DNA from: Riptortus pedestris
Taxonomy: Eukaryota > Arthropoda > Insecta > Hemiptera > Alydidae
Assembly: GCA_019009955.1 (NCBI GenBank)
Contig: CM032233.1
Span: 84,372,501-84,436,500 of the forward strand
DNA length: 64,000 nucleotides
Direction: 5' to 3'
Both the position numbers and the translations under genes were made by a program. This document shows, in pieces, positions 44,694 to 55,699 of the stretch; position 1 is the first letter of the stretch, and every line of letters starts with the position of its first letter. The notes below the pieces were generated by a model. The model had not been told where the DNA came from and did no database searches. It worked only from the letters and a program-made list of their open reading frames with translations.

Positions 44694-45377
44694 TTGTGTT
44701 TAGAAGAATTTATTACCCTATAAAATTATTACAACAATTTAGAGCGATGGTAAGAGTAAGTGTTCTACTTATAATCATAGTGGAAAGGTAGTGTTGGACG
44801 TAAACATGTACATATGTATAATGACCGAGTAGGCGTCATAATAATATGTTACCGAGACAGTAATTACATGCTCTATAAGCCATGACACTTGCTGGCTAGT
44901 TTATGGTGATTTTTCTACGTCAGTAATGCCCTGCTTATTTAATTATAGACGGATTTAAGAAAGTTATCTGCCACCATTATCAACTGTCAGTGTTCTTTGC
45001 ATGTCATTTGTTTTTATTTAATTTTTTAATTGGTTAATGATATGCTAAGAAACACCCTTAACACCGCACTGATAATTACGCTTTCTCTAATTATTACTGA
45101 AGCTTGATTGATGAGGTTGAATTTACTCCCACGTATACAATCAGTGTGGATTAGATTCTGAGCCAGCGCTTCAGTCCTTATGGACCTGGGCCTATGCCGC
45201 TGTAACGATGACCATTTTTTTCCGTTCCCAGCAAGGATTCTCTAAATAAGGGTAACCTACCACCCCGTGTTTCTTAAGTCTGGGGCTGTATTACGGGTTC
45301 CATTCTTTCATCAAGCAGTCTTCTCTTTTTAATATACTAGTTCGTCAGGTTCCCCCGAACGATTCCCAGTCCTACTG
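44694..45377. other. Unassigned sequence
   Basis: 45130-45370 is GC-richer (gattctgagccagcgcttcagtcc... cctgggcctatgccgctgtaacg), with no frame longer than about 50 codons. No feature supported. Confidence 0.35.
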
Positions 45378-45584
45378 AAACGATTAAATGCCGGTATTGG
45401 TGACGATTAAACAAAAAGTTGCGATCGCTAGAGTGTTAACAGACATATTTATATAGTTTTGAATGGACCTCATTTTCGTCATCTCCTGTGTGGGATCGAT
45501 GTACATTTGACATTTTTTTTTCGAAAATCGCGTAATAAGTACGACCTCAATAGCTGATTTCCCTCAAGGGAAATCTGCTAAAAA
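45378..45584 (-). mobile_element. HL-A fragment (5' part)
   Basis: End of block B (gaaacgattaaatgccgg... agagtgttaacagacatatttata), virtually no core, block A and the 5' end (gatttccctcaagggaaatctgctaaaaa). Confidence 0.78.
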
Positions 45585-45778
45585 GGAAATTCTTGGGGAA
45601 TAAATGAAATAATATGTTTTTAGATGTGGAAAAATAAATAAGTATTACACAAATGCAAAACTCGATGTTGAAAGGTGATAATAGGCCAAGGTAAGAATCG
45701 ACAGAACATAAGAGAGAGAAATATTGGAAAGATGACATTTATACCTAGTGAAATAGCAAGCCCTACCATAAATAGATA

Positions 45779-45878
45779 CATGGTTACAATCGATATTACT
45801 AAAATCTACTTTATCAATCGATTTAAGTTAGTATTAATCTTTATAATACTAATTTTTATTAGAACTATTGTAACCATG
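45779..45878. repeat. 100-bp hairpin-forming sequence, possible tiny MITE
   Basis: Ends CATGGTTACAAT / ATTGTAACCATG are flanked by TA on both sides. The interior is itself palindromic (ttagtattaatc / ataatactaa). It could be a miniature TA-targeting element, but only one copy is seen. Confidence 0.4.
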
Positions 45879-45910
45879 TATTGATTAATGTTAGCATTTG
45901 GTACCAGGCG

Positions 45911-46865
45911 CACACTGGAGCGATCCTTCAGTAATGTTGGACATTGGGGAAAAAATAGAAGTTTTAATTTGGGATTTTGATTCTATTGTTAGTACCTCAT
46001 AAACCCTTTTCAATTGAGCAGATTGATTTTTAGCCATATTATTGCAATGGTTTTTACATAATGCCTGGTTATAATTGCTATGTTAAAAAAAGCCTTGGCT
46101 TATTAAATTCGTCGTGAACTCTTATTTCATTTTATAAATTATTGTTGCTTCCAGTATACATTAAGGGTATTATACCAAATCAAAAACTGGCACAAATGGT
46201 TTTTAAATTTCCTTTATTTTTTTTTTTTTACATCAAGCTGAAAATAATTTTATTTAATTGAATTCGCAAATCGCTTGTATTTGCTTGAAAAAATACCACT
46301 TGGTATGCTTTTAGGAGTATATTGTCTTATTTACAACGTCGTCAGATCTTGCCTAAACTTGCCTATTCATTAAATATTTTACTTCTAGTGATAACACTTT
46401 CGGTGCGGAAAACGTATTATACCTCCCGCGGACCTTATAAAAAACATTTTAAATTTTAGAAATGTTAAAAATTCTTCCAGCTTATAAATTGTCATTATTA
46501 AATTAAAGACATAGGGTTTTTATTTAAATTTTTATTCTAGATATATTTTTGTTTACAATTTTAGTATTGCGTTTGTGAACTTCAATTTATTAAAAAAATA
46601 AAAATTTATAAAACATATGTTGATATTATGTGTCTACAAATCACAATTCTCTACATAGTAAGCGATACATAATCTGTATGTACACATTTAAAATTCATCT
46701 TACCGTCATATCGCATCTGGCAAATTTGCTTAAAAAATTGCTTATCAGGTAGTTCAATAGAGTATTCGATGTGCTTTAAAATGACACCAGAATCAATATT
46801 CTAGGACCAGTAGAAACGGAGATATTAATGAATGTCCGGCTTACCCTAGCACTCGCTCCAGTGTG
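45911..46865. mobile_element. TIR DNA transposon with 5-bp GC-rich duplication (Transib-like?)
   Basis: 955 bp. Ends CACACTGGAGCGA, 13 bp, perfectly inverted, with a shared 'ggacatt' about 30 bp further in on both sides. The flanking 5-mer AGGCG is duplicated (45906-45910 and 46866-46870). A CAC-initial TIR plus a 5-bp GC-rich duplication is the Transib signature (Transib consensus CAC(A/T)ATG; here CACACTG). No transposase coding recognised. The assignment is inference; the TIR/duplication structure is direct. Confidence 0.75.
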
Positions 46866-46940
46866 AGGCGGTGTCTTCTTGTTAGTATAGGCGAAGCCAG
46901 TCTAAAGAACAGATTTCTACCTACGCCATGGGCTTCGTTT

Positions 46941-47057
46941 TAGCAGTTCCCTTAAGAGAAATCAGCTATTGAGGACGTACTCATGACACGATTTTGAAAA
47001 AGTTTCTTCAAATGTCCATGAATTCTACCCAGGAGACGACGAAAATGAGATCCGTTC

Positions 47058-47113
<56 letters not shown>

Positions 47114-47610
47114 CTGTTAACACTAGTGGTCATAATTTTTGTTTGATCGTTACCAAATTCGATATTAACTCGTTACGCATAAAGAAAGATAAAGTTCGTT
47201 AACGGCTGAAATCGAAATAGTGGGAGAGGAGTGGTTAAACAGGGAATTTTCGAAATTTCAAAATATTTCCGTTACTATTCGTCAAATCGGAAATTTTTTT
47301 AGAACCAATGTTATTGCAAATTAAATTTCCTATAAATATTGTTATATACGTTTATACTCCATCTTGAATACTAACCGAGATATTTGCATTTTTATTAAGT
47401 GTGCTCGGATAACGGACGAGATGATGTCGGTTCTATTCGCCAGTTTCCGCCAAAAGCAACTTCGGCCGTTTCCGTAACTGTTCAGCTCTCGTGAAATTGG
47501 TTCAGAGACTCGTTACTACCACCGTTACTAGTATGCAGATTTCTCTATTGTAAAACTTCACGTGGGAAATCTGCTTAGTTTACGCAGCCCCTGCGTGACG
47601 GACTTTTTAT
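46941..47610 (+). mobile_element. HL-A complete copy, short subtype
   Basis: 5' end agcagttcccttaagagaaatcagc, block A, (TA)n core 47063-47109, block B, short-subtype insert (gtgctcggataacggacgagatg... ccgtttccgtaactgttc), CACGTGGGAAATCTGC, intact hairpin, GACGGACTTTTT. About 670 bp, very similar to 16392-17070. Confidence 0.9.
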
Positions 47611-48000
47611 TAGTAAGGATTGCACTCCTGATGAGGCGTAAAGAAATAATGGGAAAAATGTAGAGTTATAATGAAGTGAATGAAGGACAAATAGTGTTTC
47701 TATACATTCCGGCCCTTTGTTTTCCAATGATAACCGATTAGTTTTGTTGGGTTATTGGTGAATCATGAAATAGGCTCCTAATTACGAGATCCCTCCCAGT
47801 CTTAAATTCTCTCTTACAACTTGTCAGTGGGATTAGACTAAAGGGCCGAATAAAGAAGTAGTCTGCATACTCATAGTGACTAATGGTCTATCATTAGTCA
47901 GTTTATGCAGGCTACAGGCTACTGAGGGATGGCTATCTAACAACTCTGGATTTGAGTCGAATTTTCTCCTCTCATGCCTCTGCTAGCGAGAATTTCAATA
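47611..48000. other. Unassigned sequence
   Basis: No gene. 47690-47715 resembles 18865-18895 (tgaatgaaggacaaatag). It ends at an inverted LINE-like tail. Confidence 0.35.
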
Positions 48001-48095
48001 GATAGATATTTTATTCGCTTATGTTAGCAAACATGTAACCAAGAGTCTGGTCAATTACTGTTAGTAAGGTTTTTAATATAATAGAACACAACAGA
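48001..48095 (-). mobile_element. LINE-like 3' tail fragment
   Basis: Minus strand: 'aaaccttactaacagtaattgaccagactcttggttacatgtttgct... aagcgaataaaatatctatct', nearly the same as 44610-44693. 5' truncated; ends in an (ATCT) tail. Confidence 0.6.
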
Positions 48096-48109
48096 TCATG
48101 TTGATTGAC

Positions 48110-48304
48110 AGGCATCGGACCAGGAGTGGGGGGGGGGTTAGAGAGGGACGGGAATTTGAAAATTCAAAATATCTCCGTTATTACGAGTTGGGTCGTAAAA
48201 TGTTATAGAATCAACCTTGTTAAACTATTGAAGTTCTATTATTCTTACATTCTTATTTCCAGCTTTGGGTTACCCGCCCCCTCCCCTTCGACTTATCGAT
48301 TTTT
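48110..48304 (+). mobile_element. HL-A/HL-B block B fragment (D subtype)
   Basis: 'ggcatcggaccaggagtggggggggggttagagaggg... atctccgttattacgagttgggtcg... aaccttgttaaactattgaag... cttatttccagctttgggttacccgccccctcc', as at 36563-36722. Confidence 0.62.
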
Positions 48305-48488
48305 TAGGAGATTTCCCTTAAGGGCAATCAGCTATTGAGGTCGTACTCTTGACGCGATGTTCGAAATTTTTCTTCAAATGTCCATCGATCCTACCCAGGA
48401 GATGACGAAAATGAGGTTCGTTCAAAACTGTATATATCTATGTATGTATCTATCTGTCTATCTGTCTATCTATCTATCTATCTATCTA

Positions 48489-48538
<50 letters not shown>

Positions 48539-48804
48539 GTTCTGTCTGTCTGTCTGTCCGTCTGTCCGTCTGTCCGTCCGTCCGTCCGTCCGTCCGTCCG
48601 TCCGCCCGTCTGTCCGTCTGTCCGTCCGTTCGTCCGTCCGTCCGTCTGTCCGTCTGTCCGTCTGTCCGTCCGTCTGTCTCCCTCGGTCTCCGTCTGTCCG
48701 TCCGTCCGTCCGTCCGTCCGTCCGTCCGTCTGTCCGTCCGTCTGTCCGTCCGTCCGTCCGTCCGTCTGTCCGTCCGTCCGTCTGTCTGTCGGTCTGTCTG
48801 TCTG

Positions 48805-48863
<59 letters not shown>

Positions 48864-49347
48864 GTCTGTTACCGCTCTAGTGGTCGCAATTTTTGTCTTA
48901 TCGCTTCCAAACTTGATATATAATTGTTTCATACAAAAAAAAAAAAAATCAAGTTCAAGCTAAAATTGGACCAGGAGGAGGGGGAGGGGTTTAGAGGGGG
49001 AGAATTTCGAAAATTCTTAATATCTCCGTTATTATGCGTCGGATCGAAAAATTGTATAAAACCAATCTTATTACAAATGTAATTTTCTATAAATGTTGTT
49101 ATGTACATTTTTTCATAATCTTAATTGTTAACCGAGATATGTACATTTATTTGTTTTCCGCTTTCAGTACACCCCCACTCCGACTCATGTCATATAAACA
49201 ATAAGCTGTTATATTATGAAGCACTTTATTTGAAGCCTAAATATGAAATATATTTCTCATTAAACATTTACTTTTTGAGATAAATGTAAATAAGTGACCC
49301 ACGTGGGAAATCTGCTTAGTTAACGCAGCCCTTGCGTGACGGACTTT
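48305..49347 (+). mobile_element. HL-A complete copy with a giant tetranucleotide core
   Basis: 5' end aggagatttcccttaagggcaatcagc, block A, a 430-bp TATC/TGTC/CGTC microsatellite plus (TA)n in the core position, intermediate-subtype block B and 3' end (cccacgtgggaaatctgcttagttaacgcagcccttgcgtgacggacttt). Confidence 0.87.
48430..48860. repeat. Compound tetranucleotide microsatellite
   Basis: Ordered blocks: (TATC)n, then (TGTC)n, then mixed (CGTC)n/(TGTC)n, then (TA)n. The order suggests stepwise substitution T to G/C within an expanding array. The long SV/CL/RPSV open frames over it are artefacts of the 4-bp period. Confidence 0.95.
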
Positions 49348-49423
49348 CTTAGGAACAGAGAATATGTGGTGAGATCAGATCACAAATGTGGTATACCAGC
49401 CCCTGCGTGACGGACTTTTGTGA
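49348..49423 (+). mobile_element. HL-A 3'-end fragment (C subtype)
   Basis: 'gaacagagaatatgtggtgagatcagatcacaaatgtgg' joined to 'cagcccctgcgtgacggactttt' by an internal deletion. Confidence 0.7.
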
Positions 49424-49724
49424 CAATTTTTTTTGGAAGTGAGAGGTGTAAGATAGTTGAAGAGAAGCAGGATGTTGGAGTACATACTCTTGTACTTGAC
49501 ATACTGTCCCGCAGAACAGCTGCCTGCTACGCCTATTACCTTCAGTTGACGCCACTTCCTCCTAGCTGACATTTCGCCGTTAGTTCACGTTTTAAGACGT
49601 CGTTGTTATTTGCAAAAAAAAAAAATACTTTTATCAATTAAATATATGAGCTACGAACGCAAATTAACAAACGAATTCATTGATTGCAAGTAATGGAAAC
49701 GATGATTTGGATCAGAATCACAAC
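49424..49724 (-). other. Unassigned; weak minus-strand first-exon-like segment
   Basis: 49450-49590 is GC-richer. On the minus strand MSARRKWRQLK is followed directly by AAG|GTAATAG, a plausible donor, but only 11 codons precede it and there is no partner exon. Recorded as a weak possibility only. Confidence 0.2.
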
Positions 49725-50168
49725 GGAAAGCGTAAGAATTGTAAACAAACTGGTCAGCCAACCTCTTGGAGCGGAATAAATAGACAGAAATATTCTAAAT
49801 CGGAAAGAAAAATATAACATATTTTATAATGAATAAGAATACTTTCTATCTCAATCACTCAAATTTTAGTAATCCCAGAACAAAAGAAGAAGGGGGAGGG
49901 AGATCAACAGGAGGTATTTGCATGAATCTCGTATAATAAAGGTCCCTTGAAAACAATATATGGTATATTAGCTTCAAATAAAGTGGTTTATTATATAACA
50001 GACTATTGTTTATGTGACATGAGTAGAAGTGGGGTTTGCTGAAAGCTGAAAACTGAAAAGTGCAAATATAATCGGCTAATTTTCAAGATTGAGAATAAAT
50101 ACATATAACATATTTATAGTACATGTAATTTGCAATAAGAATGGCTCTTACCATTATTCGATCCGACG
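49725..50168 (-). mobile_element. HL-A copy, long subtype, left arm of an inverted pair
   Basis: Long-subtype body (aacggaaagcgtaagaattgtaaac... ggtcagccaacctc) to 'cattattcgatccgacg'. It lacks a 3' end and block A. Confidence 0.75.
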
Positions 50169-50784
50169 TCTTATTGCAAATTGAAGTTACTATAAATATT
50201 GTTGTACACAATATTCTCTATCTTGAATATTAACCGAGCTGTTGGCACTATTCAGTTTTCAACCTTCAGCAAACCCCCATTTCTACTAATATTACATAAA
50301 TAATGCTCTGTTATATAATAAACCACATTATTCGAAGCTTTAATTCCAATCATTGTTTTCATTGAACTTTTACTTTGTGAGATATACGCAAATACGTTCT
50401 GTTGATCCCCCTCCTTCAATTGTTCTTAGATTACTAAATGTTAATGATTGAGTTAAAAATGATCCTGAATCATTATACATTACAACACTAGAATTGATAA
50501 ATAGTTTTAAATAAAATTAATATGTTATATTCAGATATGTTTCAATAAATGTTTTTCTTTCCGGTCTATCTATCTATTCCGCACTATGAGGTTGGCCGGG
50601 CTGTTTACAATTCAGCCGTTTTTTGGTGTAGGATTATTAACTTGTAATTTGACTGAAGGATTTCTCATTAACGTTTGAATTTATTCGCTTAAAATTCACG
50701 GTAGTGTTACCAGTATGTAGATTTATCTACTGTAAACCTTCGAGTGGGAAATCTGCTTAGTTTACGCAGTCCCTGCTATTAATT
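50169..50784 (+). mobile_element. HL-A copy, long subtype, right arm of an inverted pair
   Basis: Begins mid block B (tcttattgcaaattgaagttac) and runs to the 3' end (tcgagtgggaaatctgcttagtttacgcagtccctgct), truncated in the hairpin. It meets the preceding minus copy head to head at 50168/50169. Confidence 0.78.
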
Positions 50785-51678
50785 GAATTATTTTCAACAG
50801 GAAAAGGATTCACATCTAGATATTAAAACAGTCCTAAATAGAATATTTCAACATTCCGAGGCTAGTCGTTTTCCAATTATATGAGATACGTGCAAACGCG
50901 CAGACGTTACGCTGAAACTATTCAAAAAGGGCTCATATTGGGTCAAAACGGATTATTCTGAATACCGAAATTTTTCGCGACTACAATACTTTATTTACTT
51001 CGCACAAGAAATTAAATATAAAATGAAAAACAAAATGATATGGAATTATAGCTTAACATTTTGTTGACAAGTCTCTTTGAAAGGGTAGAAGAACAGTTTT
51101 ATTTTAATTAATATTAGCTATAACAAATATTAATCCTATATAGCCTATGGTTCTCATAATAAAGAAATGCTCAATCATTTTACACTTCCAATATTCAAGA
51201 AAAATCAATAGATCAGAGTTTAAAATATAAATTCCAAGAAAATGAAGAGGTCTTTCAGAGAATACAGGCTTACGACATTGAAAAATTTACAGTTAACATT
51301 GGTGATGTTAGTTTATGTTAATTTATAGCCGTGTCACAGGAACAGAATTTTATAAATGAATTTTATCTCAGTGACAAGGCATACGCTAAGTAAATCCGCC
51401 CACTCCCTTTACCTCAGTTTCATTAAAAGCTTTTTTAAAAATTACATCATTTCATTTTGAGGCAAGGTCTTTAATTCGAAGAGAGAAGAAAAACAAATTT
51501 CAAGCTTAATGCAATCAATTTCGTTAATTAAAGTTTGTGCAAACAACGAGTTTCAACAGCGACAAATGAGTCTTAGAGAGCCACTTATAATGTAATTTTA
51601 ACTGTTGTTATCAATTAAGTATAGAAATCCATTTTAATTTCTTTGAAATAGGGAATGGAAATCAGTAGTTTTTTTTTT
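50785..51678. other. Repeat R fragment and unassigned sequence
   Basis: 50875-51010 (gagatacgtgcaaacgcgcagacgttacgc... cgaaatttttcgcgactacaatactt) matches repeat R of 9335-9560. The remaining ~650 bp is AT-rich with no recognised feature. Confidence 0.45.
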
Positions 51679-52075
51679 TAGCAGATTTCCCTTGAGGTTG
51701 TACTCATTACGGAATTTTCGAATTTTTTCTTCAAATATCCATCGATCCTACCTAAGAGATGACGAAAATGAGGAACGTTCGAAACTGTATATATATATAT
51801 ATTTGCCTGTTACCGCTCTAGCGGTCGCAATTTTGGTTTAATCGTTACCAAACTCGATATTTAGTCGTTTTATGTAAAAAGACATATCACGTTTGTTAAC
51901 GGCTGAACTCGGACACGGGGGAGGGGTGGGGGTTTAGAGGGGAGAATTTTGAAAATTCGAAATATCTCCGCTACTATTCGTCGGATTGAAAAAGTGTATA
52001 GAATGGATTGCAGATTAAATGTACTGTAAATGTACACACACACACACACACACACACACACCCACATATATATAT

Positions 52076-52133
<58 letters not shown>

Positions 52134-52545
52134 CATTTATTCTCTATCTTGAATATTAACCGAGATATTTGCATTTTTCAGTTTTCAGCCTTCAGTAAAC
52201 CCCCACTTTTACTAGTGTTACATAAGCAATGATCTGTTATATAATAAAAGATATTAATAGAAGCCTAAATACCAAATATTGTTTTCATTGAACCTTTACT
52301 TTCTGAGATATATGCAAATACGTTCTGTTGAGCCCCCCCCCCTTCTTTTGTTTTTGGATTACTAAAATTTGAGTGATTGAAATAAAATTGATTCTGATTC
52401 ATTACAAATTACACCACTATCTTTTGTAAATTGTTTTCAATGAAATTAATTTGTTAAATTCAGATATATTTCATTAATTGTTTGTCTTTCCGGTCTATAT
52501 ATGCATCGCTCCGAGGTTGGCTTGCCTGTTTGTTTACAATTCAGT
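51679..52545 (+). mobile_element. HL-A copy, long subtype, with two microsatellites
   Basis: 5' end agcagatttcccttgagg with a short deletion in the palindrome, block A, small (TA)n core at 51787-51801, block B, then a second microsatellite, (CA)n(TA)n 52032-52127, inside block B, then long-subtype sequence to 'tgtttacaattcagtc'. The 3' end is missing. Confidence 0.82.
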
Positions 52546-52733
52546 CTTGTATTGTACATTTACTGAGCGTAGATATCTGGCATAATGTTTACTTTCTCTA
52601 ATGCAGTTTTTCATGCTGATTACAAATCTGAAAACGGTTTTGCTCTATCACGTTAGGATTTTTTCTTAATGCAAACGTCGAATTTTCCCTAGTCTGTTGT
52701 AGCCAATTTATTTGGAAATTAATTATAAATATT
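52546..52733. other. Unassigned sequence upstream of the gene fragment
   Basis: No feature recognised. It may be a decayed part of the multicopy gene that becomes readable at 52734. Confidence 0.3.
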
Positions 52734-53075
52734 GTGCATAAGTGCATTAGTGAGTACAGCTTGATGGGTAGCAACATGTCCCTCAAGATTCATCTCTTCG
52801 ACTCACATTTCGACTTCTTTCCGGAGAACCTAGGTTCTGTCAGTGATGAACGTTTTCATCAGGTCTTCTCGGTGTTGGAGTCACTCTATCAGGCTCGATG
52901 GAGTGGAGCAATGTTGGCAATGCTGGATGCTTCAGCACGACACCCCAAATGCTCAGCACAAACGCAAGTCTTCATCCAAGAAATTCAAACCAAAGTAACT
53001 TTAAATCAAGGAACTTTATGTTATACCTATGTATTTTATTGTGTATTATACCTTAAACTAGATGATGCTATATAG
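52734..53075 (+). pseudogene. Fragment of arthropod multicopy gene (FFPENLG family), C-terminal part
   Basis: A 113-codon frame. The informative part is MSLKIHLFDSHFDFFPENLG, then SVSDERFHQVFSVLESLYQARW. It matches a motif I recall from many arthropod hypothetical proteins, '(G)CNMSLKIHFL.SHLDFFPENLGAVSDEHGERFHQDI..ME.RYQG.W...MLADYCW'. Here the 'HGE' before RFHQ is lost, and the tail after W is only loosely similar (SGAMLAMLDASARHPKCSAQ). The same family occurs as a longer broken copy at 55700-57600 on the minus strand. Molecular function is unknown to me. Being a fragment with no N-terminal part, it is very likely a pseudogene. Codons after about 85 (53000 onward) appear noncoding. Confidence 0.7.
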
Positions 53076-53371
53076 TTTATGTTAATTAGTACTCTATTCA
53101 GCAATATGTGCTCTACTGTAACTCGTCTGCGAGTTTTAGCCTTGATACAATGTTAAACGTATATAAATGTTTAATGCCCAATATCTCAAAACCGGTGGGT
53201 GATAGAGACATGCGGTTTGCATATTTTTAATCAGCATGTCTCAATTGTCTTAAACCAAGTGTTAGATACCAAGATATCAGCCGAAAGTTATTTTCGTTTA
53301 TCAGTATAATTAAATCTTTACCGATGAACACATGAAACTACTTTACACTCAATAGTACAGACTAAATTTTA
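53076..53371. other. Unassigned sequence downstream of the gene fragment
   Basis: 'aatatctcaaaaccggtgggtgatagagacatgcggtttgcatattttt' has the look of a dispersed repeat. No coding sequence. Confidence 0.35.
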
Positions 53372-53565
53372 GCATATTTCCCTTAAGGAAAATCAGCTAT
53401 TGAGGTCTTAATCACGACGCGTTTTTTGAAAAGTTTGGATATTTAATTTTTTTTTTGCGAAAAGATCTCCGTTATTGTACGTCTTATTGAAAAATTGCGT
53501 AGAACCGATATTATTTCAAATGTAATGTTCTATAAATATCGTTGTATACATGTATATTGTAAATC
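53372..53565 (+). mobile_element. HL-A fragment, deleted, first of a mosaic
   Basis: 5' end agcatatttcccttaaggaaaatcagc and partial block A joined to block B (agatctccgttattgtacgtc... ataaatatcgttgtatacatgta). Confidence 0.72.
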
Positions 53566-53957
53566 TCAATCACTCTAGTTATCCAAGAACAAATGACTGG
53601 GCGGGGGTTATTAGAACATAATTGCATGTATCTCGTCTAGATTTTTTGAACACAATATTTGGTATTTCAGCATAAAATAAGACGTTTCAAGATATGTTGG
53701 CTTATTCATAACGTGCCATGACGAAGGCAAATTAAAAAAATGCAAATATCTCGGTTAATATTTGAGATAGAGAAAGAATACATAGAGCAACATTTACAGG
53801 TAATTTAATTTGCAATAAAATTGGTTATGTACAATATACCAGTAATGGAGGTATCACAAATTTTCAAAATTCCCCCTCTTTTACTTCCGCTACTACTGGT
53901 CCGATTTCTACCATTAATGAACTTGACCTTTCTTCTTGCATAAAAATATTAATATGC

Positions 53958-54015
<58 letters not shown>
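53566..54015 (-). mobile_element. HL-A fragment, inverted, second of a mosaic
   Basis: Long-subtype body and block B inverted (ctcaatcactctagttatccaagaac... gatttctaccattaatgaacttgacc), ending in a (TA)n core at 53958-54015. Confidence 0.72.
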
Positions 54016-54018
<3 letters not shown>

Positions 54019-54298
54019 CTGTTAACGCTCTAGCAGACGCAATTTTGTCTGATCTTTACCAAACTCCATATTTAATCGTTTTATATAAAAAGGAAGATAT
54101 ATATAATTTTGGATATATCCTGGGTAGAATAGGAGGACATTTGAAGTACCTTTCGAAAATCTCATCATGTATACAACCTCAATAGCTGCTCAATAGCTAA
54201 AAGTCGATGAGCAATAGTGGGGGATTACTGAAGGCTTTATGGTAATTTTTTTTAAAACGCGTACGAATAGCTGATTTCCCTCAATCGGCTAAAATGTT
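54016..54298. mobile_element. HL-A mosaic of short inverted pieces
   Basis: 54016-54095 is plus block B start (ctgttaacgctctagcagacgcaatttt). 54096-54197 is minus block A (cctgggtagaataggaggacatttgaag... cctcaatagctg). 54198-54298 joins a minus intermediate-module piece (gatgagcaatagtgggggattactgaag) to a 5' end (gctgatttccctcaatcggctaaaa). Multiple rearrangements. Confidence 0.65.
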
Positions 54299-54984
54299 AT
54301 GACTATATACAAAAAATGTTTGTAAAAGTAAAAATGTATAATCAGTTTTCTCTTATTAAGGTAGAAGAGATATATGCAAAAATGGCCAATTTATATGTTA
54401 AACTAAGAGGTCACTTTTCAGATTGAATTACTGTGCTGATTAGATTATGAGAATATTATTTTAATCTATTTTTGTGCTCAATAATATGAAAATACTCATT
54501 GGAATAAGATATGCAAATAAAAGTTAAAAAAAAGAAACTTACAAAAATAAATGTGTCACTTAGATACTAGACAAAAATAAATAGTACTACTGGGTTTTCT
54601 AATAAAACTAATATACGAGGTGAATAATTTATTTTTATTTGCATTAGGATATATTTCAAGTGTTTTATTGTGTTATGTTATTCGAGAAACCAGTATGCTA
54701 ACTATATTTCTCCCATTTTCATGTATGTTTATGAAAGCCATGTCCTGAATCGGTGTTGAGTAAGGCTCTTATTTATTATAATTAAAATGCTAAGTATTTT
54801 GCAATTTGCCTCCGGCGTTATTTATAAATGGCTATTTAAGGATTGAGTTTCTAAATAAAGTTCAGGAGTGAACAATCGGTGCCTTAGATGAGGGACAATA
54901 GCGTTTATGCAGAATGTTTCAGGTGTAGAAAAAAGTGCAATTGATTTTCACATGAAAAAATTACAAAAATACTTCATTCAAGGC
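54299..54984. other. AT-rich unassigned sequence
   Basis: No gene or repeat recognised. Confidence 0.4.
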
Positions 54985-55583
54985 GTTAAATAAGCAAATT
55001 TCCCACTTGCGTCCTCTATTTGCAATTATCTAATCACGTAAAAGTTCAATGAGAACAATAATTGTTATTTAGGATTCAAATAAAGTGTTTCATAATATAA
55101 CAGCCTATTATGATATGGCATGAGTAGGAGTGGGGGTTTACTTAAGGCAGAAAACTAAAAATAAAAAATAAAAAAAAACGCAAATATATCGGTTAATACT
55201 AAAGATAATAAAAATGTACATAACAACATTTATAGAACATTATATTTGCAATAAAATCAGTTCTATATAAGTTTTCGGTCCGACGTATAATGACGGAGAT
55301 ATTAAGTATTTTCGAAATTCCTCCCCTCAAAACCTCTCCTTCCCCCAGTTATATTTCAGTTGTTAACGAACTTGATATTTCTTTTCGTATAAAACACTTA
55401 TATATCGAGTTTTAAACGATCAAACAAAAATTGTGATCGTTAGAGCGGTAGAGACAAAAATATATAAAACTTTTGTACAGAGACCTCATTTTCGTCAGCT
55501 ACTAGGTAGTTGGTCGATGGACATTTTAGAAAACATAATTTTCCTATAGAAAATCGCGTCATGATTACAACCTCTATTTTTCG
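54985..55583 (-). mobile_element. HL-A copy, diverged, near full length
   Basis: Decayed 3' end (gcgttaaataagcaaatttcccacttgcg), intermediate module (atggcatgagtaggagtgggggtttac), block B (catttatagaacattatatttgcaataaaatc), tiny core and block A to 'cgcgtcatgattacaacctct', where the neighbouring gene copy begins. The uninterrupted 'acattatatttgcaataa' here is the empty-site reference for the Helitron at 39875. Confidence 0.78.
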
Positions 55584-55699
55584 TGCAGAATTCAAAATAT
55601 AATTACATTTTGTCCGCATCATGCAGGAGTTTTTGTGTGATAATTCATATGAATTTTTATAATATCCTAAAAAATCCGTAACAAGCTATCTAACTCAAA

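Noticed and set aside
48357..48923. 188-codon and 146-codon frames rich in S, V, C, L, R, P
   Set aside because: They translate a tetranucleotide microsatellite; alternate frames are equally open.
49375..49572. Minus-strand first exon (MSARRKWRQLK followed by GTAATA)
   Set aside because: Only 11 codons, no partner exon or promoter signal; kept only as a low-confidence note.
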